Shown here: positions 19,483-28,220 of the stretch, piece after piece
How positions within the stretch are numbered: the first letter of the stretch is position 1
Layout: every line of letters begins with the position of its first letter
From: Nocardioides anomalus
GTDB taxonomy: Bacteria > Actinomycetota > Actinomycetes > Propionibacteriales > Nocardioidaceae
DNA: 64,000 nt
Direction of reading: 5' to 3'
Assembly (NCBI RefSeq): GCF_011046535.1
Contig: NZ_CP049257.1
Span: 4,278,001-4,342,000 of the forward strand
Notes under the pieces: generated by a model
What the model was told of the DNA's origin: nothing
The model's input: the letters and a program-made list of their open reading frames with translations, nothing else
Database searches by the model: none
Position numbers and translations under genes: made by a program

Positions 19483-20303
19483 TCGGCGACCTCGTCCGGG
19501 GTCGGGGCGTCGACGTCGAAGTCCTCGTCGAACTCGCTGAACTCGACGGCGCCCTGGTCGTCGCCGGCGGTCTTCTCGACCTTGAGGACGTAGTGCGGGT
19601 CGTCGAGCAGGATGTAGGCGGTGGCCGTGCCCCCGTCGGCGGAGGTGTTGTCCACGGCGACGACGTCCTGGTCGTCGAGCTGGTCGGTGCCCTTGACGTC
19701 GTACTGCTCGTCGGCGCTGTCGTCGGTGAAGATGCCCGAGAAGAACTCGTCGAGGTCGCAGAACTGCGTGAACTGGTTGTCGGTGTCGAGGACCCACTTG
19801 TCGCCGACCGCGGCGATGATCTGGTCGGCGGTGTCGGGCACCTGCTGGCGCCAGAACGCCTCGTCCGGGCGGAACCAGCTCGTGCCGTCCTGGGAGGCGA
19901 CCTCGGCGCTGCCCTGGCCGAGCGTGACCGTGCCCTGGCAGTCGCCGCTGGAGCTGGCCCGCATGTCCAGTCCGACGTCGCTGCCGCCGGAGGAGAGGGC
20001 GCCGGAGTAGCGGACCGCGTCGAGGCCGAGCATGTCCTCCTTGGCCGCGTCGGCGATGTTCGCCGCCGGCTGCTGGGCGAACTCCTCGCCCGTGGCGTCA
20101 CCGGCGGACGAGCCGCCGTCGTCGCTGCTGTCGGCCGAGGCCGAGCTGTCCGACGAGACGTCGGCGCTGCTGTCGGAGCTGGTGTCGGAGCTGCTGTCGG
20201 CGCGGCTGGCGCTCGAGTCGCTGCCGCTGTCGTCACCGCCGCAGCCGGCCAGGAGGGCGAGCAGGGCGAGAGCGGCGGCCGCACCGACGCGAGGAGACCT
20301 CAT
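19464..20303 (-). CDS. Ser/Asp-rich lipoprotein (LppX/LprG-like architecture suspected)
   Basis: This 279-residue secreted lipoprotein has a signal peptide with lipobox LLAGC at Cys21. It is followed by a low-complexity Ser/Asp linker to about residue 75 (SSDTSSDSSADVSSDSS), a typical spacer through the cell wall. The globular part (about 80-279) has SWFRPDEAFW and DDPHYVLKVEK-type strands, suggestive of LppX/LprAFG or DUF-type beta sheets seen in actinobacteria; I cannot fix the family. Its ATG overlaps the stop of the hxlR-type gene (ATGA at 20300-20303), so it is translationally coupled to a transcription regulator, an odd pairing. Confidence 0.8.
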   Translation of the reverse strand: MRSPRVGAAAALALLALLAGCGGDDSGSDSSASRADSSSDTSSDSSADVSSDSSASADSSDDGGSSAGDATGEEFAQQPAANIADAAKEDMLGLDAVRYSGALSSGGSDVGLDMRASSSGDCQGTVTLGQGSAEVASQDGTSWFRPDEAFWRQQVPDTADQIIAAVGDKWVLDTDNQFTQFCDLDEFFSGIFTDDSADEQYDVKGTDQLDDQDVVAVDNTSADGGTATAYILLDDPHYVLKVEKTAGDDQGAVEFSEFDEDFDVDAPTPDEVADLSQLG

Positions 20304-20698
20304 GGCTGGGCATCATAGGAGTCGCGGGCGGTCAGGACCTGATCCATGTGCGCCTCGGCCCAGTCCTTGAGCTGGGCCATCAGCTGCTGCAGCGAGCGGC
20401 CGAGCGGCGTCAGCTCGTAGGTCACGGTGACCGGCACCGAGGCGGTGACGGTGCGCGTGAGCAGGCCGTCGCGCTCGAGGGTGCGCAGGGTCTGGGTCAG
20501 CATCTTCTGGCTCACGCCGGCGATGGTCCGGCTGAGCTCGGAGTAGCGGCGTGGCCCCTCCTCCAGGCCGACCAGGACCAGCGTCACCCACTTGTCGGAC
20601 AGCCGGTCCAGGAGCTGCCGGCTGGGACAGGCGGCGAGGAACGCGTCGTACTCCGCCTTGTCGGCGGCCCGGCGCTGGGCGGCGGTCATCGTGGGCAC
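20300..20698 (-). CDS. HxlR-type winged helix transcriptional regulator
   Basis: This MarR/HxlR-like DNA-binding protein has about 132 residues. The N-terminal Cys of HxlR proteins is present (ACPSRQLLDRLSDKWVTLVLVGL), followed by GPRRYSELSRTIAGVSQKMLTQTLRTLERDGLLTR, the winged helix, and VTYELTPLGRSLQQLM. I chose GTG at 20698 because AGGAGG lies four nt upstream; ATG at 20689 is the alternative. It is divergent from a quinone-reductase-like gene, the arrangement expected of a redox or electrophile sensor controlling its neighbour and itself. Confidence 0.92.
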   Translation of the reverse strand: MPTMTAAQRRAADKAEYDAFLAACPSRQLLDRLSDKWVTLVLVGLEEGPRRYSELSRTIAGVSQKMLTQTLRTLERDGLLTRTVTASVPVTVTYELTPLGRSLQQLMAQLKDWAEAHMDQVLTARDSYDAQP

Positions 20699-20721
20699 GG
20701 GTCCTCCTGCGGGTGAGTTAC

Positions 20722-20735
20722 GCACTTCAAGGTGC
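20722..20735. promoter_or_regulatory. Candidate HxlR operator (imperfect palindrome)
   Basis: The sequence gcacttcaaggtgc is a near-perfect 14-bp palindrome 24 nt upstream of the HxlR start and in the 119-nt divergent region shared with the oxidoreductase gene. Its position between the two starts is what a dual-acting operator would need. It is assigned only from symmetry and location. Confidence 0.4.
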
Positions 20736-20817
20736 CTGCTCTCCAACGGGAAGCGCAAGTCCGCCGTCCGGTGTTCGGGCGGACAGGAAGCCACACCCAC
20801 CCCTCGAGGAGGACGAC

Positions 20818-21759
20818 ATGAGCACCAGCCCCACCCCCGAGAGCACCACCGCCACCACCACCTACCGCGCCGCCGTGGTGACCCGGCCCGGCGAGCCCGA
20901 CGCGATCGCGCTGCTCGACCTGCCGGTGCCGCCGCTCGGCGCCGGTCAGGTCCGGGTCCGGGTCGCCGCCGCGACCGTGAACCCCGTCGACCTGGCCGTG
21001 CGCGACGGCGTGTTCCACGGCGCCGGCGTCATCCACCAGCCGGAGCACACCGGCCTGGGCTGGGACTTCGCCGGCACCGTGCTCGAGGCCGGCGCGGGCG
21101 TCGACCTGGCCCCCGGCACGCCCGTGGCCGGGCTGGTCGCCGGGCTCGACCGCGACTTCGGCACCTACGCCGCCCAGGTCGTCGTCCCGGCCGACGCCGT
21201 CGCCGTCGTGCCCGACGGACTCGACCTCACCGAGGCCGCCACCGTGCCGCTCAACGCGCTCACCGCCGCCCAGCTGAGCGACCTCCTCGGCGACGGCGAG
21301 GGCCGCACCCTGCTGGTCACCGGCGCCGCGGGTGCCGTCGGTGCGTACACGATCCCCTTCGCCCTCCAGCGCGGCTGGCGGGTGACCGGGCTCGCGCGAC
21401 CCGCGGACGAGGCGTACGTCCGCGGCCTCGGCGCCGACTTCACCGCCGAGCCCACGCCCGGCTGGGACGCCGTGGTCGACCCGGCCGGGCTGCAGGACGC
21501 CGCCGTGGCCCTGGTCCGCGACGGCGGCCGTTTCATCGGCGTGCTCCCGGCGTTCCCCCCGGCGTCCGAGCGCGGCGTGGGCGTCGAGGTCGTCAGCGTG
21601 GTCCCGGACAGCACCCGCCTGGCCGACCTGCTGCACCGCACGGCGTCCGGCGAGCTCCCGGCGCGGGTGGCCGCGGTGCTCCCGCTGGAGCAGTACGCCG
21701 ACGCGCACGCCGCGGTGGCCCGTGGCGGCGTGCGCGGTCGCTACGTCCTCCAGCCCTGA
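20818..21759 (+). CDS. NADP-dependent quinone oxidoreductase-like protein (MDR superfamily)
   Basis: This 313-residue cytosolic enzyme of the zinc-independent medium-chain dehydrogenase family has an N-terminal GroES-like domain (VRVRVAAATVNPVDLAVRDG, then GWDFAGTVLEAG), then a Rossmann domain with LLVTGAAGAVGAYTIPFALQRGWRVTG. The catalytic zinc ligands of alcohol dehydrogenases are absent, as in QOR/CurA-like proteins. The start ATG at 20818 is well fixed by GAGGAGG 7-10 nt upstream. It is divergent from the HxlR gene, suggesting induction by quinones or electrophiles. Confidence 0.92.
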   Translation: MSTSPTPESTTATTTYRAAVVTRPGEPDAIALLDLPVPPLGAGQVRVRVAAATVNPVDLAVRDGVFHGAGVIHQPEHTGLGWDFAGTVLEAGAGVDLAPGTPVAGLVAGLDRDFGTYAAQVVVPADAVAVVPDGLDLTEAATVPLNALTAAQLSDLLGDGEGRTLLVTGAAGAVGAYTIPFALQRGWRVTGLARPADEAYVRGLGADFTAEPTPGWDAVVDPAGLQDAAVALVRDGGRFIGVLPAFPPASERGVGVEVVSVVPDSTRLADLLHRTASGELPARVAAVLPLEQYADAHAAVARGGVRGRYVLQP

Positions 21760-21935
21760 CCGGCGCGGCTGGGCAGACAGCGGCTGGCGCGCGGAGCTGC
21801 ACGCGGGACCCGGTCACGACCTGCTCAGTCGGTGTGACCGGCCCACCGAGGGCTCGCGGTCGGGGTCGACGGTCACCTTCACCGCGCCGACCACCGCCAA
21901 GAGCTGCAGCGCGGTCTTCGGCGCCTGAGCCGGGC

Positions 21936-22562
21936 TCAGCCCAGGACGCCGTAGTTGGGCAGTCGGTAGGCCCGCTCGTAGCCGTCACCGACGAAGTCGG
22001 TGTCGTTGTTGCCCACGTTGGCGATCAGCGTGTAGCCGTCGGCGGCGAAGCCGTCGCGGCAGCGCTGCTTGCCGACGGGGAGCGTCTCGCCCTTGGCGCG
22101 CAGGCAGACGTCGGCGACGTCGAAGCCGGCGCGGGTCAGCTGGGTGACGGTGCGGTTGCGCTGGTTGGCCAGCCGGCCGGTGTTGAAGACCAGGTCGACG
22201 TCGAGGCGACCGAGCAGCCGGGCGAAGCGCTTCATCAGCGGGATGGCGCCGCCACCGTCGTAGTAGGTGGCGATGACGGTGTTGTCGATGTCGAAGTTGA
22301 CCGCGAGGCGCTCGCCGGGGGCCGCGTCGGCGGCGCGCTGCTTGACGTACGCGCGGGAGCCGGCCATCGCCGTCTTCACGTCGGCCAGCCACTGCTCGCG
22401 GGTCGGGACCTTGCGCTTGGCCGCGGCGGCGCTGCCGGTGGCGCTGTCGCTGGCGCGGTCGGCGGCACGGCCCTGCTGGGCGGCCTGGGCCGCGGCCTCC
22501 ACGGCCGTCGCCGGGCCGAGGGAGACGACCAGGGCGAGGAGCAGTCCGAGCAGCCGCGTCAT
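21936..22562 (-). CDS. Secreted HAD-family acid phosphatase
   Basis: This protein of about 208 residues has a signal peptide (TRLLGLLLALVVSLGPATAVEA). The mature domain carries the HAD motif I as VNFDIDNTV (Asp nucleophile and second Asp), a motif II-like VFNTGR, a Lys-rich segment, and motif III-like NVGNNDTDFVGDGY, the layout of class B / plant-type acid phosphatases. The substrate is unknown; exported phosphomonoesters are likely. ATG at 22562 is used; GTG at 22571 would add three residues. It is the last gene of the same-strand cluster with a sirtuin and two methyltransferases. Confidence 0.85.
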   Translation of the reverse strand: MTRLLGLLLALVVSLGPATAVEAAAQAAQQGRAADRASDSATGSAAAAKRKVPTREQWLADVKTAMAGSRAYVKQRAADAAPGERLAVNFDIDNTVIATYYDGGGAIPLMKRFARLLGRLDVDLVFNTGRLANQRNRTVTQLTRAGFDVADVCLRAKGETLPVGKQRCRDGFAADGYTLIANVGNNDTDFVGDGYERAYRLPNYGVLG

Positions 22563-22588
22563 GCGCCCCACGGTAACGGCGGGCGGGC

Positions 22589-23280
<692 letters not shown>

Positions 23281-23284
<4 letters not shown>

Positions 23285-24225
23285 TGACCGCCCTGGTAGT
23301 AGTCGATGATCTCAGCGCCGCCGATGGGGTGCTCGGTGCGGCGACCGAGGAAGAAGACGCTGCTGGCCGCGTCCACGGAGTGCCGCCGGTCCAGGAACCG
23401 GTCGGTCCAGCTGAGCCAGAAGAAGGCCAGGGCCACGATGCGGCCGAGCGGGACCGAGCGGGTCAGCGCGCGGACCCAGTGGTCGACGGACCAGCGCAGC
23501 GCGGTGCCCGCCCCCGCGACGGCACCGGAGTCGATGCGCTCGAAGCGGCGGAACAGGAACCGGTGCCCGCTGTCGGTGAACCGGGTGAAGTCGTAGGCGC
23601 CCTCGTGGACCTGCTGCAGGAACGGCGTGTCCGCGTAGACGATCCCGCCCACGCGCAGCACCCGCTCGATCTCCGCGGCGACGACGGTCGGCTCCAGCAC
23701 GTGCTCGAGCACGGCCTGCACGACGACGCCGTCGACGCTGGCGTCGGCGAGCGGGATCGCGTGACCGTCGCCGATGAACTGGGTGACCGGGCTGGCGTAG
23801 ACGTCGAAGGAGATGAGGTCGACCCCCGGGTCGGCGTACAGGTCCTCGAGGCCGTCGCCGACGGTGCCGCCGCCCACGACGAGGACCCGCGGGCGTCCTC
23901 CTCCGGCCTTCAGGAGCGAGACCAGCCGCGCGACCTGGGTGGGCGCGGTGGTGTTGGCCGGGTGGACCAGGCGCCGCAGCAGCCCGGCCAGCCCGGAACG
24001 CTGCACCTCGCTGGCCCCGGCCACCGCCCGCAGGCGGTCGGCGTCGAGGACGCTGTGCTCGAAGTCGACCAGGGCCGGGACGCCACCGACCACCGGGAAC
24101 GCCTCCTGCGCGTAGCGGCAGGACGCACCCGCACAGTGCCACGCCCCGTCCTCGGGCCGCACCGGGCTGGCGCACCGGGGACAGACGAACAGGGCCTGGT
24201 CGACCATCGCGTCGAGGGCGAGCAC
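23281..24225 (-). CDS. Class I SAM-dependent methyltransferase with N-terminal zinc ribbon
   Basis: This protein has about 308-314 residues. The N-terminal 45 residues hold two Cys pairs (CPRCASP and a CAGASC stretch), a Trm112-like ribbon with a FPVVGGVPALVD motif. The methyltransferase core follows with VLVVGGGTVGDGLEDL as motif I, DGHAIPLADASVDGVVVQAVLEHV as motifs II-III and IERVLRVGGIVYADTPF. A hydrophobic helix near residue 265 (IVALAFFWLSW) suggests membrane association. The substrate is unknown. Starts possible at GTG 24225 or ATG 24207. It is coupled to the sirtuin gene by a GTGA overlap. Confidence 0.85.
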
Positions 24226-24234
24226 GAGGCGAGC

Positions 24235-24867
24235 CTAGGCGCGGGTGTCGCGGGTGGTGGCGCTGCGGTCGTCGACGGTGACGACGTAGCCGCCCCCGTC
24301 GTACGGCGCGCGGTCCCACGAGGCGTACCGCGTCACCGGCGCGAGCCCGGCCGCGGCGAAGGCGGCGTCGACCTCGGCCAGCGTCGTGACCGGGCAGCCA
24401 CCGGGCAGGTGCGCCTCGTCGAGCCCGAACCCGCAGACCAGCAGCCCGCCCTCGTCGAGCTGGGCGGCCAGGTGGGTGGCGGCGGACCCGAGCGTGCCCG
24501 GCTCGAGCAGCGGGATGGTGTTGCCGGCGACCAGGACGACGTCGAAGAGCTGGCCCGTGTCGAGCGCGGCCAGGTCCCCCACCCGCCAGTCCAGCTCCGG
24601 GGCCTGGTCGCGCGCCTCGAGGAGCATCGAGGCGTCCACGTCGACGCCGACCACGTCGTAGCCGAGCTCGGCCAGCCGGATCGCCACCCGCCCGGTCCCG
24701 CACCCGGCGTCGAGCACGCGCGCCGGCGGCTCGACCAGCCCGGCCACGAACGTCGCCTCGCCGTGCACGTCGTCGCCGCGCTCGGCCAGCCGCCGGAACC
24801 GCTCGGCGTAGCGCCGCGCGTAGTCCGGGCCCACCGACGTGCGCGCGATCTGCTGCCAACGGGTCAC
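24235..24867 (-). CDS. Class I SAM-dependent methyltransferase
   Basis: This 210-residue cytosolic methyltransferase has motif I VLDAGCGTGRVAIRLAELGYDVVGVDVD (SAM-binding Gly loop and acidic residue), motif II-like DLAALDTGQLFDVVLVAG and a later LDEGGLLVCGFG. The substrate is not evident. I chose GTG at 24867 (VTRWQQIARTS) over the ATG at 24885 because upstream codons look non-coding. Nine nt separates it from the next methyltransferase gene, so both belong to one transcript with the sirtuin and HAD genes. Confidence 0.85.
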   Translation of the reverse strand: MTRWQQIARTSVGPDYARRYAERFRRLAERGDDVHGEATFVAGLVEPPARVLDAGCGTGRVAIRLAELGYDVVGVDVDASMLLEARDQAPELDWRVGDLAALDTGQLFDVVLVAGNTIPLLEPGTLGSAATHLAAQLDEGGLLVCGFGLDEAHLPGGCPVTTLAEVDAAFAAAGLAPVTRYASWDRAPYDGGGYVVTVDDRSATTRDTRA

Positions 24868-24901
24868 CCGACCATGATCGCGCACCTGCGGCGCAGACGG
24901 T

Positions 24902-24944
24902 CGCCGACGGCGGGCCCGGCACGGAGCCGGACCCGCCGTCGGCG
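24902..24944. terminator. Strong GC-rich hairpin downstream of phoA
   Basis: Bases 24902-24920 pair with 24926-24944 over 19 positions with a single G-T wobble and a 5-nt loop (acgga). The element lies about 36 nt past the phoA stop and separates phoA from the methyltransferase cluster read on the same strand. It is the strongest hairpin I found in the window. Confidence 0.75.
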
Positions 24945-24980
24945 GTCACGCGGTGGAGCGGTGCTGCTGGTCGCGCGGGG

Positions 24981-26651
24981 TCAGCAGAGCTTGCTGAGGT
25001 ACTTCACACCGGAGATCTCGCCCTTGAGCCGGGCGATCTTGTTGCTCTGGTGCTTCTTCTTGGCCTTCTTCAGCTTGTCTTGCAGCTTGTCGAGCAGGGC
25101 CAGCGCCGCGGCGCAGGCCTTGTTCGGCGGCGTGGGCTGCACGACCGGGCCGGTCGGGGCCGGGTCGAGCCCGACGCCGCTCAGCGCACCCTTGATGGTG
25201 TTGAACAGGTCGGTCTGGTCGGACAGGCCGACCACGTTGGCCGCACCCGGGCCGAAGCCCGCGACGCGGAGCTGGGTGCCGGTGTGCTGCTGCGAGCCGC
25301 CGATCTGGGCGGTGCCGTAGGCCACGGTCTCCGTGGTGCCGTCCGCGGTCAGCAGGTTGAACGTCGCCGCGAGCGGGACGCTGCTGGTGCCGTCGGTGAT
25401 GTCAGCCGCGTTGATGATCTGGCTGGTGTGGGCGTGGTCCGCGGTGACGATGACCAGGGTGTCGCCGTGGGTCTTGGCGAAGTTCATGCCGACCTGGACG
25501 GCCTCGTCGAGGTCCTGGGTCTCACCGACCTGGCCGCACGCGTTGGCGGCGTGGTCCTGCTTGTCGATCGACGCGCCCTCGACCTGGAGGAAGAAGCCGT
25601 TCGGGTTGTCCAGCAGCTGCAGGGACTTCGTGGTCATCTCGGCCAGCGTCGGCTGGTTGCCCGGGAAGGTCTGCGGGGCGGCCGGGTCGGGCGCGACGTC
25701 GTTGGTCACGCACTTCGCCGACGGCTGCTTGTAGCCCGTGGCCGTGGCCGGGGTGGCCTTGTAGCGCGTCTGCATGTTGCCCGAGGCGAACAGACCGAGG
25801 ACCGGGTGGGTCTGGTCGGCGGTCGTGACGCCCTGCAGCGCGGTCTTCGTCTGCGGGACGTTGAAGCCCGCGTCGATCGCGTTCTGGTAGACCGACTTGC
25901 CGTTCGCGGCCTGTGCGTCGAACCAGCCGCGCCCGCCGCCCATGACCACGTCGGCACGGGTGTCGAGGATCTGCTCCGAGATCGACTTCTGGCCCGGGCA
26001 CTTGGTCGTGTCCTTCTTCTGGGCCTTGCCGTCGACGGTGACCGTCTGGCCGAGCGGGGTGTAGCAGCCGCGGTCGGCGACGTGCGCGAGCTGCACGGCC
26101 GGGGTGGCGTCCTGCACCTCGGCGGTGGTGATGTCACCGGTCTTCTTGCCCGCGGACTTGGCCCACTCGATGAGGCTCTGCTTGGGGGTGGTGCCGTCCA
26201 TGCCCACACCGATGGCGCCGTTGTAGGTCTTGGTGCCCGTCGCCCACCCGGTGCCGGTCGCCGCGGAGTCCGGCACGTAGTCGGGCTTGTTGGTGTCGTC
26301 GGTCGGGGTCAGCGGGTCGTCGCCCTTGTGCAGCGCGTACGTCGTGTACTGACCGGTCAGCGGGAGGCTGTCGATGCCCGCGAGCGTGCCGTTGGCGCCG
26401 ACGAGGTAGTTGCGCGCGACGGTGATCTCGGAGTCGCCCATGCCGTCACCGATGAAGAGGATGACGTTCTTGGCCTTGCCGTACTTGATCTGGGCGGCGA
26501 CCTCCGCGGTCTGGTCGCCGTTGTGGCGGTTGGCGCCGCCGGTGTCCTTCAGGTCGGCGTACGCCGCGCCGGAGGCGGCCGCCACGACCGCGAGGGCGGC
26601 CGTGCCGACGAGCAGGCGCGAGCTGCGCCGGCTGACGAGGGTGTGGGGCAT
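24981..26651 (-). CDS. phoA: Secreted alkaline phosphatase (PhoA family)
   Basis: This 556-residue enzyme releases phosphate from organic esters outside the cell. A twin-arginine-like signal (SRRSSRLLVGTAALAVVAAAS) covers about residues 1-35. FIGDGMGDSE gives the first metal Asp. PDSAATGTGWATG contains the Ser nucleophile, and GASIDKQDHAANACG and VTADHAHTS give the metal His/Asp ligands. A Lys-rich helical tail (LQDKLKKAKKKHQSNK) may hold it to the anionic cell wall. The start ATG 26651 has a GAAGAAGG Shine-Dalgarno; the ATG at 26684 is less likely. A PHO box lies about 85-105 nt upstream. Confidence 0.95.
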   Translation of the reverse strand: MPHTLVSRRSSRLLVGTAALAVVAAASGAAYADLKDTGGANRHNGDQTAEVAAQIKYGKAKNVILFIGDGMGDSEITVARNYLVGANGTLAGIDSLPLTGQYTTYALHKGDDPLTPTDDTNKPDYVPDSAATGTGWATGTKTYNGAIGVGMDGTTPKQSLIEWAKSAGKKTGDITTAEVQDATPAVQLAHVADRGCYTPLGQTVTVDGKAQKKDTTKCPGQKSISEQILDTRADVVMGGGRGWFDAQAANGKSVYQNAIDAGFNVPQTKTALQGVTTADQTHPVLGLFASGNMQTRYKATPATATGYKQPSAKCVTNDVAPDPAAPQTFPGNQPTLAEMTTKSLQLLDNPNGFFLQVEGASIDKQDHAANACGQVGETQDLDEAVQVGMNFAKTHGDTLVIVTADHAHTSQIINAADITDGTSSVPLAATFNLLTADGTTETVAYGTAQIGGSQQHTGTQLRVAGFGPGAANVVGLSDQTDLFNTIKGALSGVGLDPAPTGPVVQPTPPNKACAAALALLDKLQDKLKKAKKKHQSNKIARLKGEISGVKYLSKLC

Positions 26652-26734
26652 CGTGCCTTCTTCCTGCGAGCACGCCCGAGCCACTCCCGGGCGTCAGCCG
26701 GAACGTAGGCAGCGGCGCGGGCCAGCCGGGGGTG

Positions 26735-26756
26735 GCGCCCTGAACCCCGGGTGAAC
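26735..26756 (-). promoter_or_regulatory. PHO box: two 11-bp direct repeats upstream of phoA
   Basis: On the phoA strand the sequence reads gttcacccggg followed at once by gttcagggcgc. This matches the actinobacterial PhoP box, tandem 11-bp units starting G(G/T)TCA. It is 84-105 nt before the phoA start, so phosphate-starvation induction by PhoR-PhoP is predicted. It lies between phoA and menB, whose stop is at 26795. Confidence 0.75.
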
Positions 26757-26794
26757 AGCGCCTTTACGGAGAGGACCGGGCCCCGCTGGGAGGC

Positions 26795-27712
26795 TCAGTA
26801 GTACCAGGGGTACGGCGACCAGTCCGGCTCGCGCTTCTCCAGGAACTGGTCGCGGCCCTCCTGGGCCTCATCGGTCATGTACGCCAGCCGGGTGGTCTCG
26901 CCGGCGAAGAGCTGCTGGCCGACCAGGCCGTCGTCGATGAGGTTGAAGGAGTACTTGAGCATCCGCTGGGCGGTGGGGCTCTTGCCGTTGATGAGCCGGC
27001 CCCACTCCAGGGCGGTGGCCTCGAGCTCGGCGTGCGGGACGGCGCGGTTGACGGTGCCCATGCGCACGCCGTCCTCGGCGGAGTACTCCTGGCCGAGGAA
27101 GAAGATCTCGCGGGCGAACTTCTGGCCCACCTGCCGCGCGAGGTACGCCGAGCCGAAGCCGCCGTCGAAGGAGCCGACGTCGGCGTCGGTCTGCTTGAAG
27201 CGCGCCTCCTCGCGCGAGGCGATGGTGAGGTCGCAGACGACGTGGAGGGAGTGGCCGCCGCCGGCGGTCCAGCCGGGGACGACGCAGACGACGACCTTGG
27301 GCATGAAGCGGATCAGCCGCTGGCACTCGAGGATGTGCAGGCGGCCCAGGCGCGCCTTGTCCACGGTGTCGGCGGTCTCGCCCTCGGCGTACTGGTAGCC
27401 CGCCTTGCCGCGGATCCGCTGGTCGCCGCCGGAGCAGAAGGCCCACTTGCCGTTCTTCTCGCTGGGGCCGTTGCCGGTGAGCAGGACGCAGCCGACGTCG
27501 CTGGTGGTGCGGGCGTGCTCGAGGACGCGCAGCAGCTCGTCGACGGTGTGCGGGCGGAACGCGTTGAGCACGTCGGGCCGGTCGAAGGCGATGCGGACCG
27601 TGCCGTGCGCCCTGGCCCGGTGGTAGGTCAGGTCGGTCAGGTCCTCGAAGCCGCGGACGACGTCCCAGGCATCGGGGTCGAAGGTCTGCGACACTGCGTC
27701 GATCGCGCTCAC
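26795..27712 (-). CDS. menB: 1,4-dihydroxy-2-naphthoyl-CoA synthase
   Basis: This 305-residue crotonase-fold enzyme of menaquinone synthesis cyclises O-succinylbenzoyl-CoA. It has the MenB marks FCSGGDQRIRGKAGY (oxyanion hole), VVPGWTAGGGHSLHVVCDLTIAS and DADVGSFDGGFGSAYLARQVG with the catalytic Asp. The C-terminus SPYPWYY is also typical. The GTG start at 27712 is in a divergent region with the F420-type oxidoreductase gene. No other men gene is in the window. Confidence 0.96.
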   Translation of the reverse strand: MSAIDAVSQTFDPDAWDVVRGFEDLTDLTYHRARAHGTVRIAFDRPDVLNAFRPHTVDELLRVLEHARTTSDVGCVLLTGNGPSEKNGKWAFCSGGDQRIRGKAGYQYAEGETADTVDKARLGRLHILECQRLIRFMPKVVVCVVPGWTAGGGHSLHVVCDLTIASREEARFKQTDADVGSFDGGFGSAYLARQVGQKFAREIFFLGQEYSAEDGVRMGTVNRAVPHAELEATALEWGRLINGKSPTAQRMLKYSFNLIDDGLVGQQLFAGETTRLAYMTDEAQEGRDQFLEKREPDWSPYPWYY

Positions 27713-27773
27713 GGGGGGTCACGCTAGTCGGCCCGGAGGAATGGCGACCGGCGCCGCCGGGTTACTGGGGGAC

Positions 27774-28220
27774 GTGACCCTTGAAGGCGAGTACGAGCCC
27801 AGCCCCGAGCAGTGGGTGCGCGACCAGGTCGAGGAGTTCGAGGCCTCCGACGGCCAGCGCGCCAACACCCTGAAGGACCACCCCGAGTGGCCGATCGTCG
27901 TCATCACCTCGCGCGGCGCCAAGTCCGGCAAGCTGCGCAAGAACCCGGTCATGCGGGTCGAGCACGACGGCGTGTACGCCGCGGTCGCGTCCAAGGGCGG
28001 TGCGCCGGAGCACCCGACCTGGTACCACAACTTCGTGGCCCACCCCGAGGTCGACCTCCAGGACGGCGCGGACAAGAGGACCTACTCGGTCCGGGTGGCC
28101 GAGGGCGACGAGCGCGCCGAGTGGTGGGAGCGCTCGGTGGCGGCGTACTCGCCGTACGCGGAGTACCAGCAGAACACCGACCGCGAGATCCCGGTGTTCC
28201 TGCTCGAGCCGATCAGCTAG
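27774..28220 (+). CDS. Nitroreductase family deazaflavin (F420)-dependent oxidoreductase
   Basis: This 148-residue split-barrel protein of the Ddn family uses coenzyme F420 or a similar deazaflavin. It has TLEGEYEPSPEQWVRDQVE at the start, TSRGAKSGKLRKNPVMRVEHDGVYAAVASKGGAPEHPTWYHN as the F420-phosphate and cofactor pocket, and YQQNTDREIPVFLLEP at the end. GTG 27774 gives the usual family N-terminus; an ATG at 27741 would add 11 residues. Its 3' end overlaps the convergent NodB gene by 8 nt. Confidence 0.92.
   Translation: MTLEGEYEPSPEQWVRDQVEEFEASDGQRANTLKDHPEWPIVVITSRGAKSGKLRKNPVMRVEHDGVYAAVASKGGAPEHPTWYHNFVAHPEVDLQDGADKRTYSVRVAEGDERAEWWERSVAAYSPYAEYQQNTDREIPVFLLEPIS

Noticed and set aside
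21722..21928. Small plus-strand frame ending in FTAPTTAKSCSAVFGA
   Set aside because: The ending looks like a secreted-protein tail, but most of it overlaps the end of the oxidoreductase gene in another frame and there is no credible start; at best a gene remnant.
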